A program made the translations under genes and the position numbers. Positions 7,438-16,163 of a DNA stretch of 64,000 nt are shown one piece after another (the stretch's first letter is position 1; each line of letters starts with the position of its first letter). Below the pieces are notes generated by a model. The model saw nothing but the letters and a program-made list of their open reading frames with translations, was not told where the DNA came from and did no database searches. Location: contig JAXGYA010000001.1 of assembly GCA_040772505.1 (NCBI GenBank), forward strand, positions 124,001 through 188,000, written 5' to 3'. This DNA comes from Mariniphaga sp040772505. GTDB taxonomy: Bacteria; Bacteroidota; Bacteroidia; Bacteroidales; Prolixibacteraceae.

Positions 7438-9558
7438 TTAAAATTTCTGCTTTGCCAGTTCGGTTGCACTATCCTCCGGCCCGATGCCTTTCATCCTGAA
7501 GCTGTATTTATACTCTTTTCCGGTTAGGCGGTACTGGTCGTGCGTCCAAGCACCCCAGCTGTTGTCGCCACCAACGCCCATCTGTCTGTAGTCCACATTG
7601 ACGGAAGTCAGGTCGCGGGGTTTCACATCGTTGATGTGGCGGTTAACCACCTGATCACCTTCGCGTTGCCTCCCGTCGGTGCGTTCCATGGATTCAAGGT
7701 CTTCCTGCAGATTGTGGTGTGCACTCACTTCCAGCAATGGCATTCCGGCAAAAAAGAGCCCGTTGCCGGCTCTATCTGTGATAGTCATCCAGCGCACGTC
7801 GGTTTTATTTCCGTTTTCCTGCGGACGGATATACGCCCAAAACTGGTCGGCAACGCTGCCTTCGTACAACCCTACGAACGCACCGGTTTTTCTGTCCCAG
7901 TAGCTCTCATGCGGACCGCGCCCCAACCACGCCATCTGGTCAAACTGCCGTGGCATGATCAGGTTGGTTCCCATGCGCACAATTTCGGGCAAATTATTCT
8001 TTGTCATTTTAAAATGGTTTTCCACAACCACATCTCCCGAACCGAACACCGTATGTGCCGTGTTGTGTTTTGCTATGGTTTCATCCTGATTGTCAACCAG
8101 ATTAAACGCAAAAGCAACTTTCACAGATATGCCAGAATTTTTCGTAACATCAACCGATTCCACCCTGCGCTCTTTGCCTGCTTCGCGCCAAATGCGGCTG
8201 CGCTGATGCAGATTATTCCCAAAATCATTATCAATGGGTGCGCGCCAGAAATTGGGCTCGGGCCCCCTTTTGATAAATTCTGTTTCTCCTTTCTTGAAAC
8301 TTGAAATGGTCCCGGCAGTTTTGTCGAAAATTATGGAGAAGCCTTCTCCGGCAACTTCAACTTCATTATCGGACTCCTTAGTGCTGATGGCGGGCATAGC
8401 GGCTATATTCACTGCAGGTAGAGCAACAGACACCGGCAAAACAATCTGCCCGGCTGCCAGCTCTGTTCCTGCCTCAAGTAAGCCATCGCGGTTTTTCAAA
8501 GATGCTTTCAGGTTGAGAAAGTATTCCACTCCCGGTTGTGCATCGAATGAAATATCAATATTCACCGGCACGCTTTCTCCGGGAAGCGCCTGAACTTCCT
8601 GCAGATTTCCGGATTTTATAATTTTATCGTCGCCAACAATCTCCCAACTGAAATCAAAGTCACTCAAATTTCGGAATGCGTATTTATTTTTGATGTTGAT
8701 AATTCCGTTTTTCAAATCTGCTGGTTCAAATGCGATATACTGATATACTTTTTTCACTTCCCGGATGGGTGGTTTTATTCCGCGGTCGGGATTAACCAGC
8801 CCGTTGATGCAAAAATTTCCGTCGGAAGGCACATCTTCCGGTCCAAAGTCGCCGCCATAAGCCCAATATTGTTCGCCTTCGGCATTAGTGGTTAAAATTC
8901 CCTGGTCAACCCAATCCCAGATGAATCCACCTTGCAGCGCATCATACTTTTCGATTACATCCCAGTAATCCTGCAGATTTCCCACACTGTTTCCCATTGC
9001 GTGTGCATACTCACACTGGATTAACGGTTTGGTGGGGTTCTCTTTTGCATAACTCTCCATTGCTTCAATCCGCATATACATAGGACAGGTGATGTCGGTA
9101 TTATCTCCGCCGTGAGCCTGTTCATACTGCACCGGGCGGGTGGGGTCTGCCGATTTGAGAAATTTATATGTTGCATCAAAATTGACTCCGTTGCCGGCTT
9201 CATTGCCCAATGACCAGATGATGATGGAGGACTGGTTCTTATCGCGCTCAAACATATTCCGGGTGCGAAACATGTGTGCCTCCATCCAGAGTTCATCTTT
9301 GGCAAGTGACTCTTTTCCGTAGCCCATTCCGTGGGATTCGATGTTGGCTTCGTCAATGACATAGAGACCGTATTTGTTGCACAGCTCATACCACAACTCC
9401 GGCTGCGGATAGTGGGAAGTCCGGACTGCATTCATGTTGAAAGATTTCATAATGTATATATCCTTCAGCATGGTCTCCTTGTCAACATAATGCCCTGTAA
9501 CATCATGGTGCTCATGCAGGTTGGAGCCTTTCAGATAAACATACTGACCGTTGATCAA
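7438..9558 (-). CDS. GH2 beta-galactosidase lacking its N-terminal third (possible pseudogene)
   Basis: The 706 residues match the C-terminal two thirds of a LacZ-type glycoside hydrolase family 2 enzyme. The TIM barrel is complete: ANIESHGM with His76, SLGNEAGNG with acid/base Glu120, and IQCEYAHAMGN with nucleophile Glu183. After it come an Ig-like region and the large C-terminal beta-sandwich (about 420-700). A full enzyme has about 1000 residues; the sugar-binding jelly-roll domain and first Ig domain, about 330 residues, are absent. No ATG opens the frame: the only plausible start is TTG at 9558. The family match (IEIKDG before the start) continues upstream of that TTG to an in-frame TAA next to a run of eight A. 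The cysteate synthase gene ends only 77 bp upstream, so the missing part is not nearby. It probably no longer makes a working tetrameric enzyme; a minor functional fragment cannot be excluded. Confidence 0.8.
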   Translation of the reverse strand: MINGQYVYLKGSNLHEHHDVTGHYVDKETMLKDIYIMKSFNMNAVRTSHYPQPELWYELCNKYGLYVIDEANIESHGMGYGKESLAKDELWMEAHMFRTRNMFERDKNQSSIIIWSLGNEAGNGVNFDATYKFLKSADPTRPVQYEQAHGGDNTDITCPMYMRIEAMESYAKENPTKPLIQCEYAHAMGNSVGNLQDYWDVIEKYDALQGGFIWDWVDQGILTTNAEGEQYWAYGGDFGPEDVPSDGNFCINGLVNPDRGIKPPIREVKKVYQYIAFEPADLKNGIINIKNKYAFRNLSDFDFSWEIVGDDKIIKSGNLQEVQALPGESVPVNIDISFDAQPGVEYFLNLKASLKNRDGLLEAGTELAAGQIVLPVSVALPAVNIAAMPAISTKESDNEVEVAGEGFSIIFDKTAGTISSFKKGETEFIKRGPEPNFWRAPIDNDFGNNLHQRSRIWREAGKERRVESVDVTKNSGISVKVAFAFNLVDNQDETIAKHNTAHTVFGSGDVVVENHFKMTKNNLPEIVRMGTNLIMPRQFDQMAWLGRGPHESYWDRKTGAFVGLYEGSVADQFWAYIRPQENGNKTDVRWMTITDRAGNGLFFAGMPLLEVSAHHNLQEDLESMERTDGRQREGDQVVNRHINDVKPRDLTSVNVDYRQMGVGGDNSWGAWTHDQYRLTGKEYKYSFRMKGIGPEDSATELAKQKF

Positions 9559-9635
9559 TAAAATGCCGTCTTTTATCTCTATAATTTTATGTGGTTTTTT
9601 TTAATCAAAATTCTATCTGCTAAATTTAGCAAATT

Positions 9636-10931
9636 TCAACGGAATAGTTGATCAACCTGCTCTTTTACCATATCAGGTTCAGCATCAATATCAAATATCA
9701 GGTCGGGTGTCAGAAAGAACAGTTCCTTTTCGGCTTTGAATCGCTTTTCCCCTCCGCCGGTAATATTCAGCATAATCAATGCATCTTTGTCAATCGAATT
9801 GTTTTTGGCGGCTTCGATAAGTGAGGCAGTTGCTATTGCGGCAGCAGGGTGGATATCAATTCCTTCCGCTTCTTCAAAAAGCTGTGCAGCAGCTCTCGCC
9901 TGTTCATTGGTGGCAATCAGCACATCTCCGCCGGTGTCGGTGAGTGCATCAAAAAGTCCGCCGCTCAGGGAATAGGGTGGTTTGCGGTTAGAGAGCACTT
10001 TTGCATCAATTATTTCCACCTGTTTGCGGGCAGTGGTTTCATCTAACGGAAGCATTTCACGTGAACCGGCTTTCCATGCGTCATAAATGGGAACAAAGGG
10101 AGCATTCTGAGAAACCATCAGTTTCATCTTATTTTTCCCAAAGCGGCCGTCGGCAAGAAGCCGAAAATTTGCTTCCCATGCGGCAATTGCGCCTGTGCCG
10201 CTGCCAATTGCCTGAAAGTAGTAGTCGGGTATCCGCCCGATTGTGGTTACGGCAGACAAAACCGTGGTGCCCATGCCGTCGCGGCGCGCCACATTTTTTG
10301 CACCTCCTTCAGGGAAAAAACCCTCCATCCCGGCAACAATGTTTGAGAGATGAATGGCGTCATAGTAATCGCTGCCTGAACGGCTAGAAATAAGTTTCAC
10401 ACAGTCATTCAGGGGTTTCTCAAACCAAAGCGCACCGAGGTTATCTTCGGGAACACAAATCAGCAGCGGAATGTTATTGTCGGAACAAACACTGGCAAAA
10501 GAGCGGGAAGTGTTGCCGGCAGAAGCCACCACAAGCACCTTATCTAACCCGGGAGTCATTCTTCCGCAAACCGAATAGGCTTCCGTTTTTTTGAAGCTGC
10601 ACGTGCTCATTTCAGCACCCTTTTCGGGCCAGTAGCCACTGAAAGTTATCCAGAGATTGTGCAGTCCGCAAAATTTTGCAAGTCCCTCACTTCTATAAGT
10701 TACCGGAGCAGAGGAACCATTCAGCATCCTCAAAACCGGCAACCAGTCAGAAAACTTATAAAATCCCCATGAATCGTCTTTGACTTCAAGTTGCTTTTTT
10801 TCATAAATCGCTCTGAGGAGCGATGGCTCATTTTCACCCGGAGCATCCAGCATCCAGCCTTCATCTTCAAAAATTTTTCCGGTCTTCACCGACTGAAGCC
10901 GATATCTGGTTTTGGTAAATGTTTTATCCAT
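9636..10931 (-). CDS. cysteate synthase (PLP-dependent, threonine synthase-like)
   Basis: Converts O-phosphoserine and sulfite to L-cysteate; the family arose from threonine synthase. In methanogens the product feeds coenzyme M. In Bacteroidota it is linked to sulfonolipid (capnine-type) synthesis, which is the likelier role here. The 431-residue protein begins YRLQSVKTGKIFEDEGW and has the PLP lysine block CSFKKTEAYS (Lys114 the likely Schiff-base lysine), VVASAGNTSRSFA, FFPEGGAKNVARRDG, and the late glycine-rich MLNITGGGEKRF. Overall similarity to the Bacteroidota cysteate synthases I remember is high along the full length. Plain threonine synthase is the alternative, but the ends differ. 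It has its own TATTTTTG promoter element. No cysteate-acyl transferase gene is near. Confidence 0.82.
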   Translation of the reverse strand: MDKTFTKTRYRLQSVKTGKIFEDEGWMLDAPGENEPSLLRAIYEKKQLEVKDDSWGFYKFSDWLPVLRMLNGSSAPVTYRSEGLAKFCGLHNLWITFSGYWPEKGAEMSTCSFKKTEAYSVCGRMTPGLDKVLVVASAGNTSRSFASVCSDNNIPLLICVPEDNLGALWFEKPLNDCVKLISSRSGSDYYDAIHLSNIVAGMEGFFPEGGAKNVARRDGMGTTVLSAVTTIGRIPDYYFQAIGSGTGAIAAWEANFRLLADGRFGKNKMKLMVSQNAPFVPIYDAWKAGSREMLPLDETTARKQVEIIDAKVLSNRKPPYSLSGGLFDALTDTGGDVLIATNEQARAAAQLFEEAEGIDIHPAAAIATASLIEAAKNNSIDKDALIMLNITGGGEKRFKAEKELFFLTPDLIFDIDAEPDMVKEQVDQLFR

Positions 10932-10953
10932 TTCTTATCTTTTCTCAAAACTA

Positions 10954-10961
10954 CAAAAATA
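10954..10961 (-). promoter_or_regulatory. putative -7 promoter element for cysteate synthase
   Basis: Minus strand TATTTTTG, exact TAnnTTTG match, ending 22 bp before the ATG at 10931. Confidence 0.5.
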
Positions 10962-11019
10962 ATATTTTGAACTGATTATAAGGCTTTTCATGCAGAATTA
11001 GTATCAAGTATCAGGATTT

Positions 11020-11066
11020 CACGCAAAACTCTGCCTGCCGGACAGGGAGACGCGAAGTTTTTCGTG
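11020..11066. repeat. extragenic inverted repeat with nested hairpin
   Basis: Outer arms CACGCAAAACT (11020-11030) and AGTTTTTCGTG (11056-11066) are complementary at 10 of 11 positions. Inside, CCTG (11034-11037) and CAGG (11043-11046) form a second stem. The sequence TTCACGCAAA (11018-11027) recurs in reverse orientation at 49007-49016, in another gap. This looks like a small palindromic extragenic repeat family. It sits directly upstream of the DUF4886 promoter. Confidence 0.55.
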
Positions 11067-11075
11067 TTGAATTAT

Positions 11076-11083
11076 TAACTTTG
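11076..11083 (+). promoter_or_regulatory. putative -7 promoter element for the DUF4886 gene
   Basis: TAACTTTG, exact TAnnTTTG match, ending 19 bp before the ATG. The T-rich arm of the inverted repeat (around 11058-11062) falls near the -33 region. Confidence 0.5.
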
Positions 11084-11102
11084 TACTCTAAATTTCAACG
11101 TT

Positions 11103-11951
11103 ATGAATTTTTTCAAAAACAAATTTTACCTAAGCCTTACTGTTGGTATTTTATCTTTAGCTCTGTTAGTCAGCATCTTGTGGGCAGGTGGTTTTATTGC
11201 CGGCTACACCGACCGGGAAACAGAGAGTAAAACCATAAAAGTGCTCACCGTCGGAAACAGCTTTGCCGACGATGCGGTCAGTTTTCTTTCCGAAATTGCT
11301 GAATCGGTTCCCGGATACAGTATTCATTATACAAAAGCCAATATCGGCGGATGTTCGCTTGCAAAACACGTGAGCCTAATCAGTGCCTGTGAAGAGGACT
11401 CAACACTGAAACCCTATGCAAAAGAGTACTGCCTGAAAGATTTGCTGCAGGCAGACAGTTATGACTTCGTCACCATTCAGCAGGTGAGTTCAATGAGTTT
11501 CAAATGGGAATCGTTTCAGCCCTATGCCGGTGAGCTGATTGAATTTATCCGGGAATATCAGCCTCAAACCGAAATTATCATCCAGCAAACCTGGGCATAT
11601 CCAAATGTTACAAAACTTGAAGAGTGGGGCATAACTTATAATGAGATGCACGCCGGATTGGTTGAAAGTTACAAAAAGCTTGCTTCCGGTTATAAAATGC
11701 GTATTCTTCCGGTTGGCGAAGCTATTTACAACGCCTACCAACAGGACAGTACCCTCAATTTATGGCGGGCAGATGTTCATCACGCCAACGAAAACGGACG
11801 TTACCTTGCCGGCTGTGTCTGGTTTGGGACAATGACAGGAGTGTCGCCAAAAAAGGTAAAATTTATCCCCGAAGGGATGGATGAGAAAATTGCAGCATTT
11901 TTACGAAAAATGGCAGATTCGGAAATAAAAAAGCAAAAACGGACAAGTTAA
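11103..11951 (+). CDS. DUF4886 family SGNH-hydrolase-like protein, membrane-anchored
   Basis: The 282-residue protein starts with a signal anchor (about residues 8-34) and then a DUF4886 domain, an SGNH-like esterase fold that is common in Bacteroidota. The nucleophile block TVGNSFADD places the serine at residue 53. A second conserved stretch reads VTIQQVS, and the C-terminal block ADVHHANENGRYLAG supplies the Asp-x-x-His type pair expected of the fold. It likely acts in the periplasm or on the surface on an ester, such as an acetylated glycan; the substrate is not evident. It is a single-gene unit with its own promoter and converges on the rhomboid pair, without an obvious terminator in the 109 bp between them. 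Confidence 0.75.
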   Translation: MNFFKNKFYLSLTVGILSLALLVSILWAGGFIAGYTDRETESKTIKVLTVGNSFADDAVSFLSEIAESVPGYSIHYTKANIGGCSLAKHVSLISACEEDSTLKPYAKEYCLKDLLQADSYDFVTIQQVSSMSFKWESFQPYAGELIEFIREYQPQTEIIIQQTWAYPNVTKLEEWGITYNEMHAGLVESYKKLASGYKMRILPVGEAIYNAYQQDSTLNLWRADVHHANENGRYLAGCVWFGTMTGVSPKKVKFIPEGMDEKIAAFLRKMADSEIKKQKRTS

Positions 11952-12060
11952 ACTGCTGTGATTGTGGCAGGTAACAGAAGAAAAAGAGTAAACACTAAAT
12001 TTCGGATGATTTTGATGTTTTTAAAAATTTCCGGATATTTTTCATCACCCTAACAGTTAT

Positions 12061-12933
12061 TCATTTCCCTTGTCTAAAAAGAATTTCCTTCTCTTCCTTA
12101 GTGAGTTTTTCATAGCCTGACTTGGCAATTTTCTCTAAAATACGGTTAATCTCTTCTTGCTGTTCATTTTTCATCCGGTTGTAATCGTAGTCGTCGCGCG
12201 GCAGTGTCTGCTGTTTGAATGAAACTTTCATCCGCTTTTTAGGCTTAAACCAGCTTTCCATTTTCCCGATTGCTTCAATCAATCCAGCTCCCCAGTCCTT
12301 GCCTTTCCGCAATTGTGCAATATAGAACCATCCCCAGACTGCGCCTCCAACGTGGGCAATATTTCCTCCCGGATTGGAGGCTGAGATGCTTATAACTGAC
12401 AGTAAAACATAGAAAGCAGCAATATATTTCAGCGGAAACCGTCCGATGAAAAAGAGATGAATTTCACGTTGCGGGTCATACGTTGCAATTGCCACAAGAA
12501 TTGCAAAAACCGATGCCGACGCGCCCAGAAGAAGAGCATTTACCGTTGAAAATGCAGGGAAAATGTTGTATGCCAACACATACAGCAACGCACCGGCAAA
12601 TCCTCCCAACAAATAAACACTGAGTAGTTTTTCACCCTCAAAACGATAGAGAAAAAGCTTTCCAAACCAGTATAAACCCAAAACATTAAAAATCAGGTGC
12701 AAAAAGCCTGTATGTAAAAACATATAGGTGACGGGCGTCCACGGGCGGCGCAGCAGAGCTCCTAAATCCGACGGAACGGAGAACCACCTCACCAGTGGCA
12801 GTGGCTGCCCTATAAGATAAAACAAAACACCAACCAGCTTAATCACTATAAAAACACCTAAGTTGATGTAAATCAACCGGGTTAAAGCTGAACCTTCCTT
12901 AAATGTCTGTTTAATATCATCCCATATTTCCAT
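12061..12933 (-). CDS. rhomboid family intramembrane serine protease (second of pair)
   Basis: Cleaves transmembrane substrates within the inner membrane. The 290-residue protein has six predicted membrane segments between residues about 22 and 208. The catalytic serine block LLGASASVF puts Ser139 in the family GxSx position, and NIAHVGG supplies His194. The middle glycine of the usual GxSG is followed by alanine (GASA), a tolerated variant. A charged cytosolic tail of about 80 residues follows, ending in a lysine- and glutamate-rich segment. The ATG overlaps the stop of the upstream rhomboid by one base (TGATG), so the two are translationally coupled. Confidence 0.92.
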   Translation of the reverse strand: MEIWDDIKQTFKEGSALTRLIYINLGVFIVIKLVGVLFYLIGQPLPLVRWFSVPSDLGALLRRPWTPVTYMFLHTGFLHLIFNVLGLYWFGKLFLYRFEGEKLLSVYLLGGFAGALLYVLAYNIFPAFSTVNALLLGASASVFAILVAIATYDPQREIHLFFIGRFPLKYIAAFYVLLSVISISASNPGGNIAHVGGAVWGWFYIAQLRKGKDWGAGLIEAIGKMESWFKPKKRMKVSFKQQTLPRDDYDYNRMKNEQQEEINRILEKIAKSGYEKLTKEEKEILFRQGK

Positions 12934-13745
12934 CAGTAAAAGTGCTTTGTTGTTTTGTTCCAGTACTTTATGAGCAGGAAGCCAAACAGCATTCCGCCCA
13001 AATGAGCAAAGTGGGCGACATTGCTTCCCGGCTGTGACAATCCTAAATAGAGCTCAAGAATACCGTAGCCAATTACAAAATATTTTGCCCGGATTGGGAT
13101 TGGGGGAAACAGCAACATGAGCTGGGTGTTTGGAAACAACATGCCAAAAGCCAGCAGAACCCCGAAAACAGCTCCCGAAGCGCCAACAGTCGGAATATCT
13201 TTTTTCAGCTGAAAAATGCGTTCCATCAGGCTCAGCCCCTCATCGGCATATGCCGTACTTTCAGGACTATCGTACCATGTGTTGATGAAATCACGAACCT
13301 GAACAGAAGCATTGGGAAGATGTTTCTTCACAAAAATGTCCAGCAGATCAGGCGACGGTGTATTTCTGAATGCTTCCACAGCATTGTTAATTGATGAAAG
13401 TTCAATATGATTTACAAGCATGTGCAAGGCTACTGCACCCAGTCCGGTTACAAAATAATAGACTAAAAAACGGCGCGAACCCCAAACACTTTCCAACACC
13501 CGCCCAAACATCCAGAGGGCAAACATATTGAAAAACAGATGGGCTATCCCGCCATGCATAAACATGTGGGTAACAATCTGATGTGGTCTGAATTTGTCAG
13601 AACCCGGGTAGTGCATTCCCAAATATTCCACCAGATTGATGCCCCTGCTATCCAGAACCCAGGTAGCCAATAGTAACAAAACATTGATTATTATCAGGTT
13701 TTTAACAACCGGCGGCATAGTATTCGCAGCAGGACGATAATTCAT
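12933..13745 (-). CDS. rhomboid family intramembrane serine protease (first of pair)
   Basis: Inner-membrane serine protease. It has 270 residues with membrane segments in the usual order: HGGIAHLFFNMFALWMFG is the conserved loop and second segment, TVGASGAVFG carries catalytic Ser190, and SNVAHFAHLGG carries His245. Between the third and fourth segments is an extra soluble stretch of roughly 70 residues (about 112-185) that the partner rhomboid lacks. It is coupled by a one-base overlap to the second rhomboid and lies 73 bp downstream of mutL on the same strand. Paired rhomboids next to mutL are, as I recall, a common arrangement in Bacteroidota. Confidence 0.93.
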   Translation of the reverse strand: MNYRPAANTMPPVVKNLIIINVLLLLATWVLDSRGINLVEYLGMHYPGSDKFRPHQIVTHMFMHGGIAHLFFNMFALWMFGRVLESVWGSRRFLVYYFVTGLGAVALHMLVNHIELSSINNAVEAFRNTPSPDLLDIFVKKHLPNASVQVRDFINTWYDSPESTAYADEGLSLMERIFQLKKDIPTVGASGAVFGVLLAFGMLFPNTQLMLLFPPIPIRAKYFVIGYGILELYLGLSQPGSNVAHFAHLGGMLFGFLLIKYWNKTTKHFY

Positions 13746-13818
13746 TTTCTAAATTTTAATTTCATTGTGTGTAAATCTTGCCTAAAAAATTTCAACCCCG
13801 CAAAATAACAACATATTG

Positions 13819-15663
13819 TTATCTATTGAAAAGTTTTTCAATTTCATCAAGCGAAAAAATGGTGAGTACTTTTTTTCCATCGGGAGTGTAATTTGGTTTT
13901 GCACATGCAAAAAGCCTGTCAATCAGATGGATAATTTCTTCCTGATTCAGCTCTGTACCGTAATTCAGGGCAGAGGCTTTTGCCAGTGAAGCGGCAACCT
14001 GTTCTCTCGCTTTTGACTTGGCATCTACCGGCGAATTTTTATACTCTTCCAGCAGTTTTTCCAGAATAACCTCCGGAGAGGAGACTGCAAGCATACCGGG
14101 AAGGCCATTAATGACAAATGTGTTTTTCCCGAATTCCCTGATATCAAATCCCAGAGAGAGCAAATCACCAGAAATATTTTTCAGCAGTTCGGCATCGCCG
14201 GCATTCAGTTCGATGGTTTTTGGGAAAAGCTGCTGCTGACTGGCTGCCGATTCGGATTTAAGCACTTCCATAAACTGCTCAAAGAGAATCCGCTCGTGGG
14301 CGCGGCGCTGGTCTATCAGCATCAGTCCCGACTTCACCGGTGAAAGAATGTATTTCTGCTTCAGCTGCAGCACTTTCTTAAAAGAGCTTCCCTCCAAAGT
14401 TTTCGGGCTCCATCCCGAATCCTGAGGCGCCACATCCTGATTTTCCGGTTTCAGCAACAGCTGAGTTCCTTTGTACAGCTCTTCCCAGCGGCTAAAATGT
14501 TTCTGGTCTGTCTGCGCGCTTTTGGGAATTCTGGAGGATGGGGTCTTTTCCTGTTCAAATGGGTTATATCCCGGATTTATGCTGATACCCGGATACGGAA
14601 TATCGGTTTTGTCCCTCTTTGCAATCGGAATTTCAATACTCCCATCCTGATCAAAGTCTATGGAGGGAACTACATTGTGTTTCCCTAAAGATTCGCGGAC
14701 AATAGCAAAAATCAACTGCCAGATGGAGCGTTCATCTTCAAATTTAATTTCAGTTTTTGTGGGATGGACATTAATATCTATGGAAGCAGGGTCTATTTCC
14801 AAAAAAAGAAAATAGGAAGGAAATGCATCTGACGGAAGGAGTTTTTCGTAAGAGAGCATCACAGCCTTGTGAAAATATGGATGACGCATGTAGCGCCTGT
14901 TAACAAAAAAGAACTGTTCACCCATTGTTTTGCGGGCAAATTTAGGCTGCCCCACAAAACCGGATATGGTTGTCAGACTGGTTTTTTCGCCAATTGGTAT
15001 CAGACTGTGATTGAGGGTTTTTCCAAAAATATCAACAATCCGACGTCTGAAATTGCTTTTGGGCAGCTCGTAAAGTTGCGCATTGTTATGAAAAACAGAA
15101 AACCGTATTTCCGGATTTGGCAGCGCTACACGGTGTATTTCATTGATGATGTGTTTCAGCTCAGTGGTGTTTGCCTTGAGGAATTTTCTACGTGCCGGCA
15201 CATTAAAAAACAGATTTTTCACCGTGATTGAAGTTCCGTTGGAGCACCCGACAGGTTCCTGTTTCTTCACTTCTGTACCTGTTACATGAATGAGGGTTCC
15301 CACCTCCTCTTCCAACCGTTTTGTGCGCAGCTCAACATCGGCAATGGCAGCAATAGAAGCCATCGCTTCACCGCGAAATCCAAGTGTGCGTATGGAAAAC
15401 AGGTCGTTGGCAGCGCTGATTTTTGATGTAGCGTGGCGTTCAAAAGCCATTCGCGCATCGGTTGGCGACATTCCGCATCCGTTGTCAGTTACCTGAATCA
15501 TGGTTTTGCCGGCATCTTTGATGTGAATAGTGATTTCATCCGCACCTGCATCCAGTGCGTTCTCAACCAGCTCTTTTACCACCGAGGCAGGCCGCTGAAT
15601 CACTTCACCTGCGGCAATCTGATTGGCTACCGAGTCGGGTAATAATTGAATAATATCGCTCAC
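13819..15663 (-). CDS. mutL: DNA mismatch repair protein MutL
   Basis: MutL couples mismatch recognition by MutS to strand removal. The 614-residue protein has the GHKL ATPase domain (RPASVVKELVENALDAGA, DNGCGM, ERHATSK, TLGFRGEA) in the first 330 residues, a linker, and a dimerisation/endonuclease domain. In the C-terminal domain the endonuclease motif, usually DQHAxxExxxxE, reads DQRRAHERILFE, with arginine where the metal-associated histidine normally sits. The final motif reads PNYTPDGK. The start is GTG at 15663: it overlaps the TGA of the upstream small gene by four bases (GTGA), and the MSDIIQLLP beginning matches the family. Confidence 0.96.
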   Translation of the reverse strand: MSDIIQLLPDSVANQIAAGEVIQRPASVVKELVENALDAGADEITIHIKDAGKTMIQVTDNGCGMSPTDARMAFERHATSKISAANDLFSIRTLGFRGEAMASIAAIADVELRTKRLEEEVGTLIHVTGTEVKKQEPVGCSNGTSITVKNLFFNVPARRKFLKANTTELKHIINEIHRVALPNPEIRFSVFHNNAQLYELPKSNFRRRIVDIFGKTLNHSLIPIGEKTSLTTISGFVGQPKFARKTMGEQFFFVNRRYMRHPYFHKAVMLSYEKLLPSDAFPSYFLFLEIDPASIDINVHPTKTEIKFEDERSIWQLIFAIVRESLGKHNVVPSIDFDQDGSIEIPIAKRDKTDIPYPGISINPGYNPFEQEKTPSSRIPKSAQTDQKHFSRWEELYKGTQLLLKPENQDVAPQDSGWSPKTLEGSSFKKVLQLKQKYILSPVKSGLMLIDQRRAHERILFEQFMEVLKSESAASQQQLFPKTIELNAGDAELLKNISGDLLSLGFDIREFGKNTFVINGLPGMLAVSSPEVILEKLLEEYKNSPVDAKSKAREQVAASLAKASALNYGTELNQEEIIHLIDRLFACAKPNYTPDGKKVLTIFSLDEIEKLFNR

Positions 15664-15974
15664 CTGAAGATGATGTCAGAATAAAAAAACAGATAGACAA
15701 TAAGCGCAAAGATCATAATGAGAATAATCAGGCGGGTGTTGGATGCTCTCCGCTCTTTTTCTGAAGAGCGCGACAAGCCTCCCTGTGCCTGCCGGAACTG
15801 CCCCTTAATATTGGACTTGTAGGGCTTACTGCTCTCCTCTTTTTCTTTGGGAATACCCAATTCTTCCCTAATACGCTGTTCCCTCTCCTCGCGCTCCTTT
15901 TTGTCGGGGTCCCAAAACCGCGGAGTAAGATTGAACTTTTTTGTAGCAGGTGTATGAAAAAATTTTCCTATCAT
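15660..15974 (-). CDS. small membrane protein of unknown function, upstream of mutL
   Basis: From the ATG at 15974 this encodes 104 residues: a conserved beginning (GKFFHTPATKKFNLTPRFWDP), a highly charged middle rich in Glu, Arg and Lys (about 28-80), and one C-terminal membrane segment (about 82-100). I recognise this small protein as commonly found before mutL in Bacteroidota but know of no function. The upstream TTG at 15986 is less likely, because the TATCTTTG promoter element leaves almost no leader for it. Its stop overlaps the mutL start, so it probably sets mutL translation. Confidence 0.8.
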   Translation of the reverse strand: MIGKFFHTPATKKFNLTPRFWDPDKKEREEREQRIREELGIPKEKEESSKPYKSNIKGQFRQAQGGLSRSSEKERRASNTRLIILIMIFALIVYLFFYSDIIFR

Positions 15975-15994
15975 AACCGTCACCAATTTTATTG

Positions 15995-16002
15995 CAAAGA
16001 TA
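15995..16002 (-). promoter_or_regulatory. putative -7 promoter element for the small gene-mutL-rhomboid operon
   Basis: Minus strand TATCTTTG, exact TAnnTTTG match, ending 20 bp before the ATG at 15974. Confidence 0.55.
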
Positions 16003-16163
16003 AGGTTTATTCAGGAAAACACAGTAAGCAGCACGCAACCAAATTCAATTACAGGGAGATAATGCGAAAGAGAGAGTTTGAAAATTTTCACTTCGCGCTT
16101 TTGAGGCTTCTCTTTTATTATGAGTAGTGTTATAATTTCTATTTTAGCAGAAATTAAAATAAG

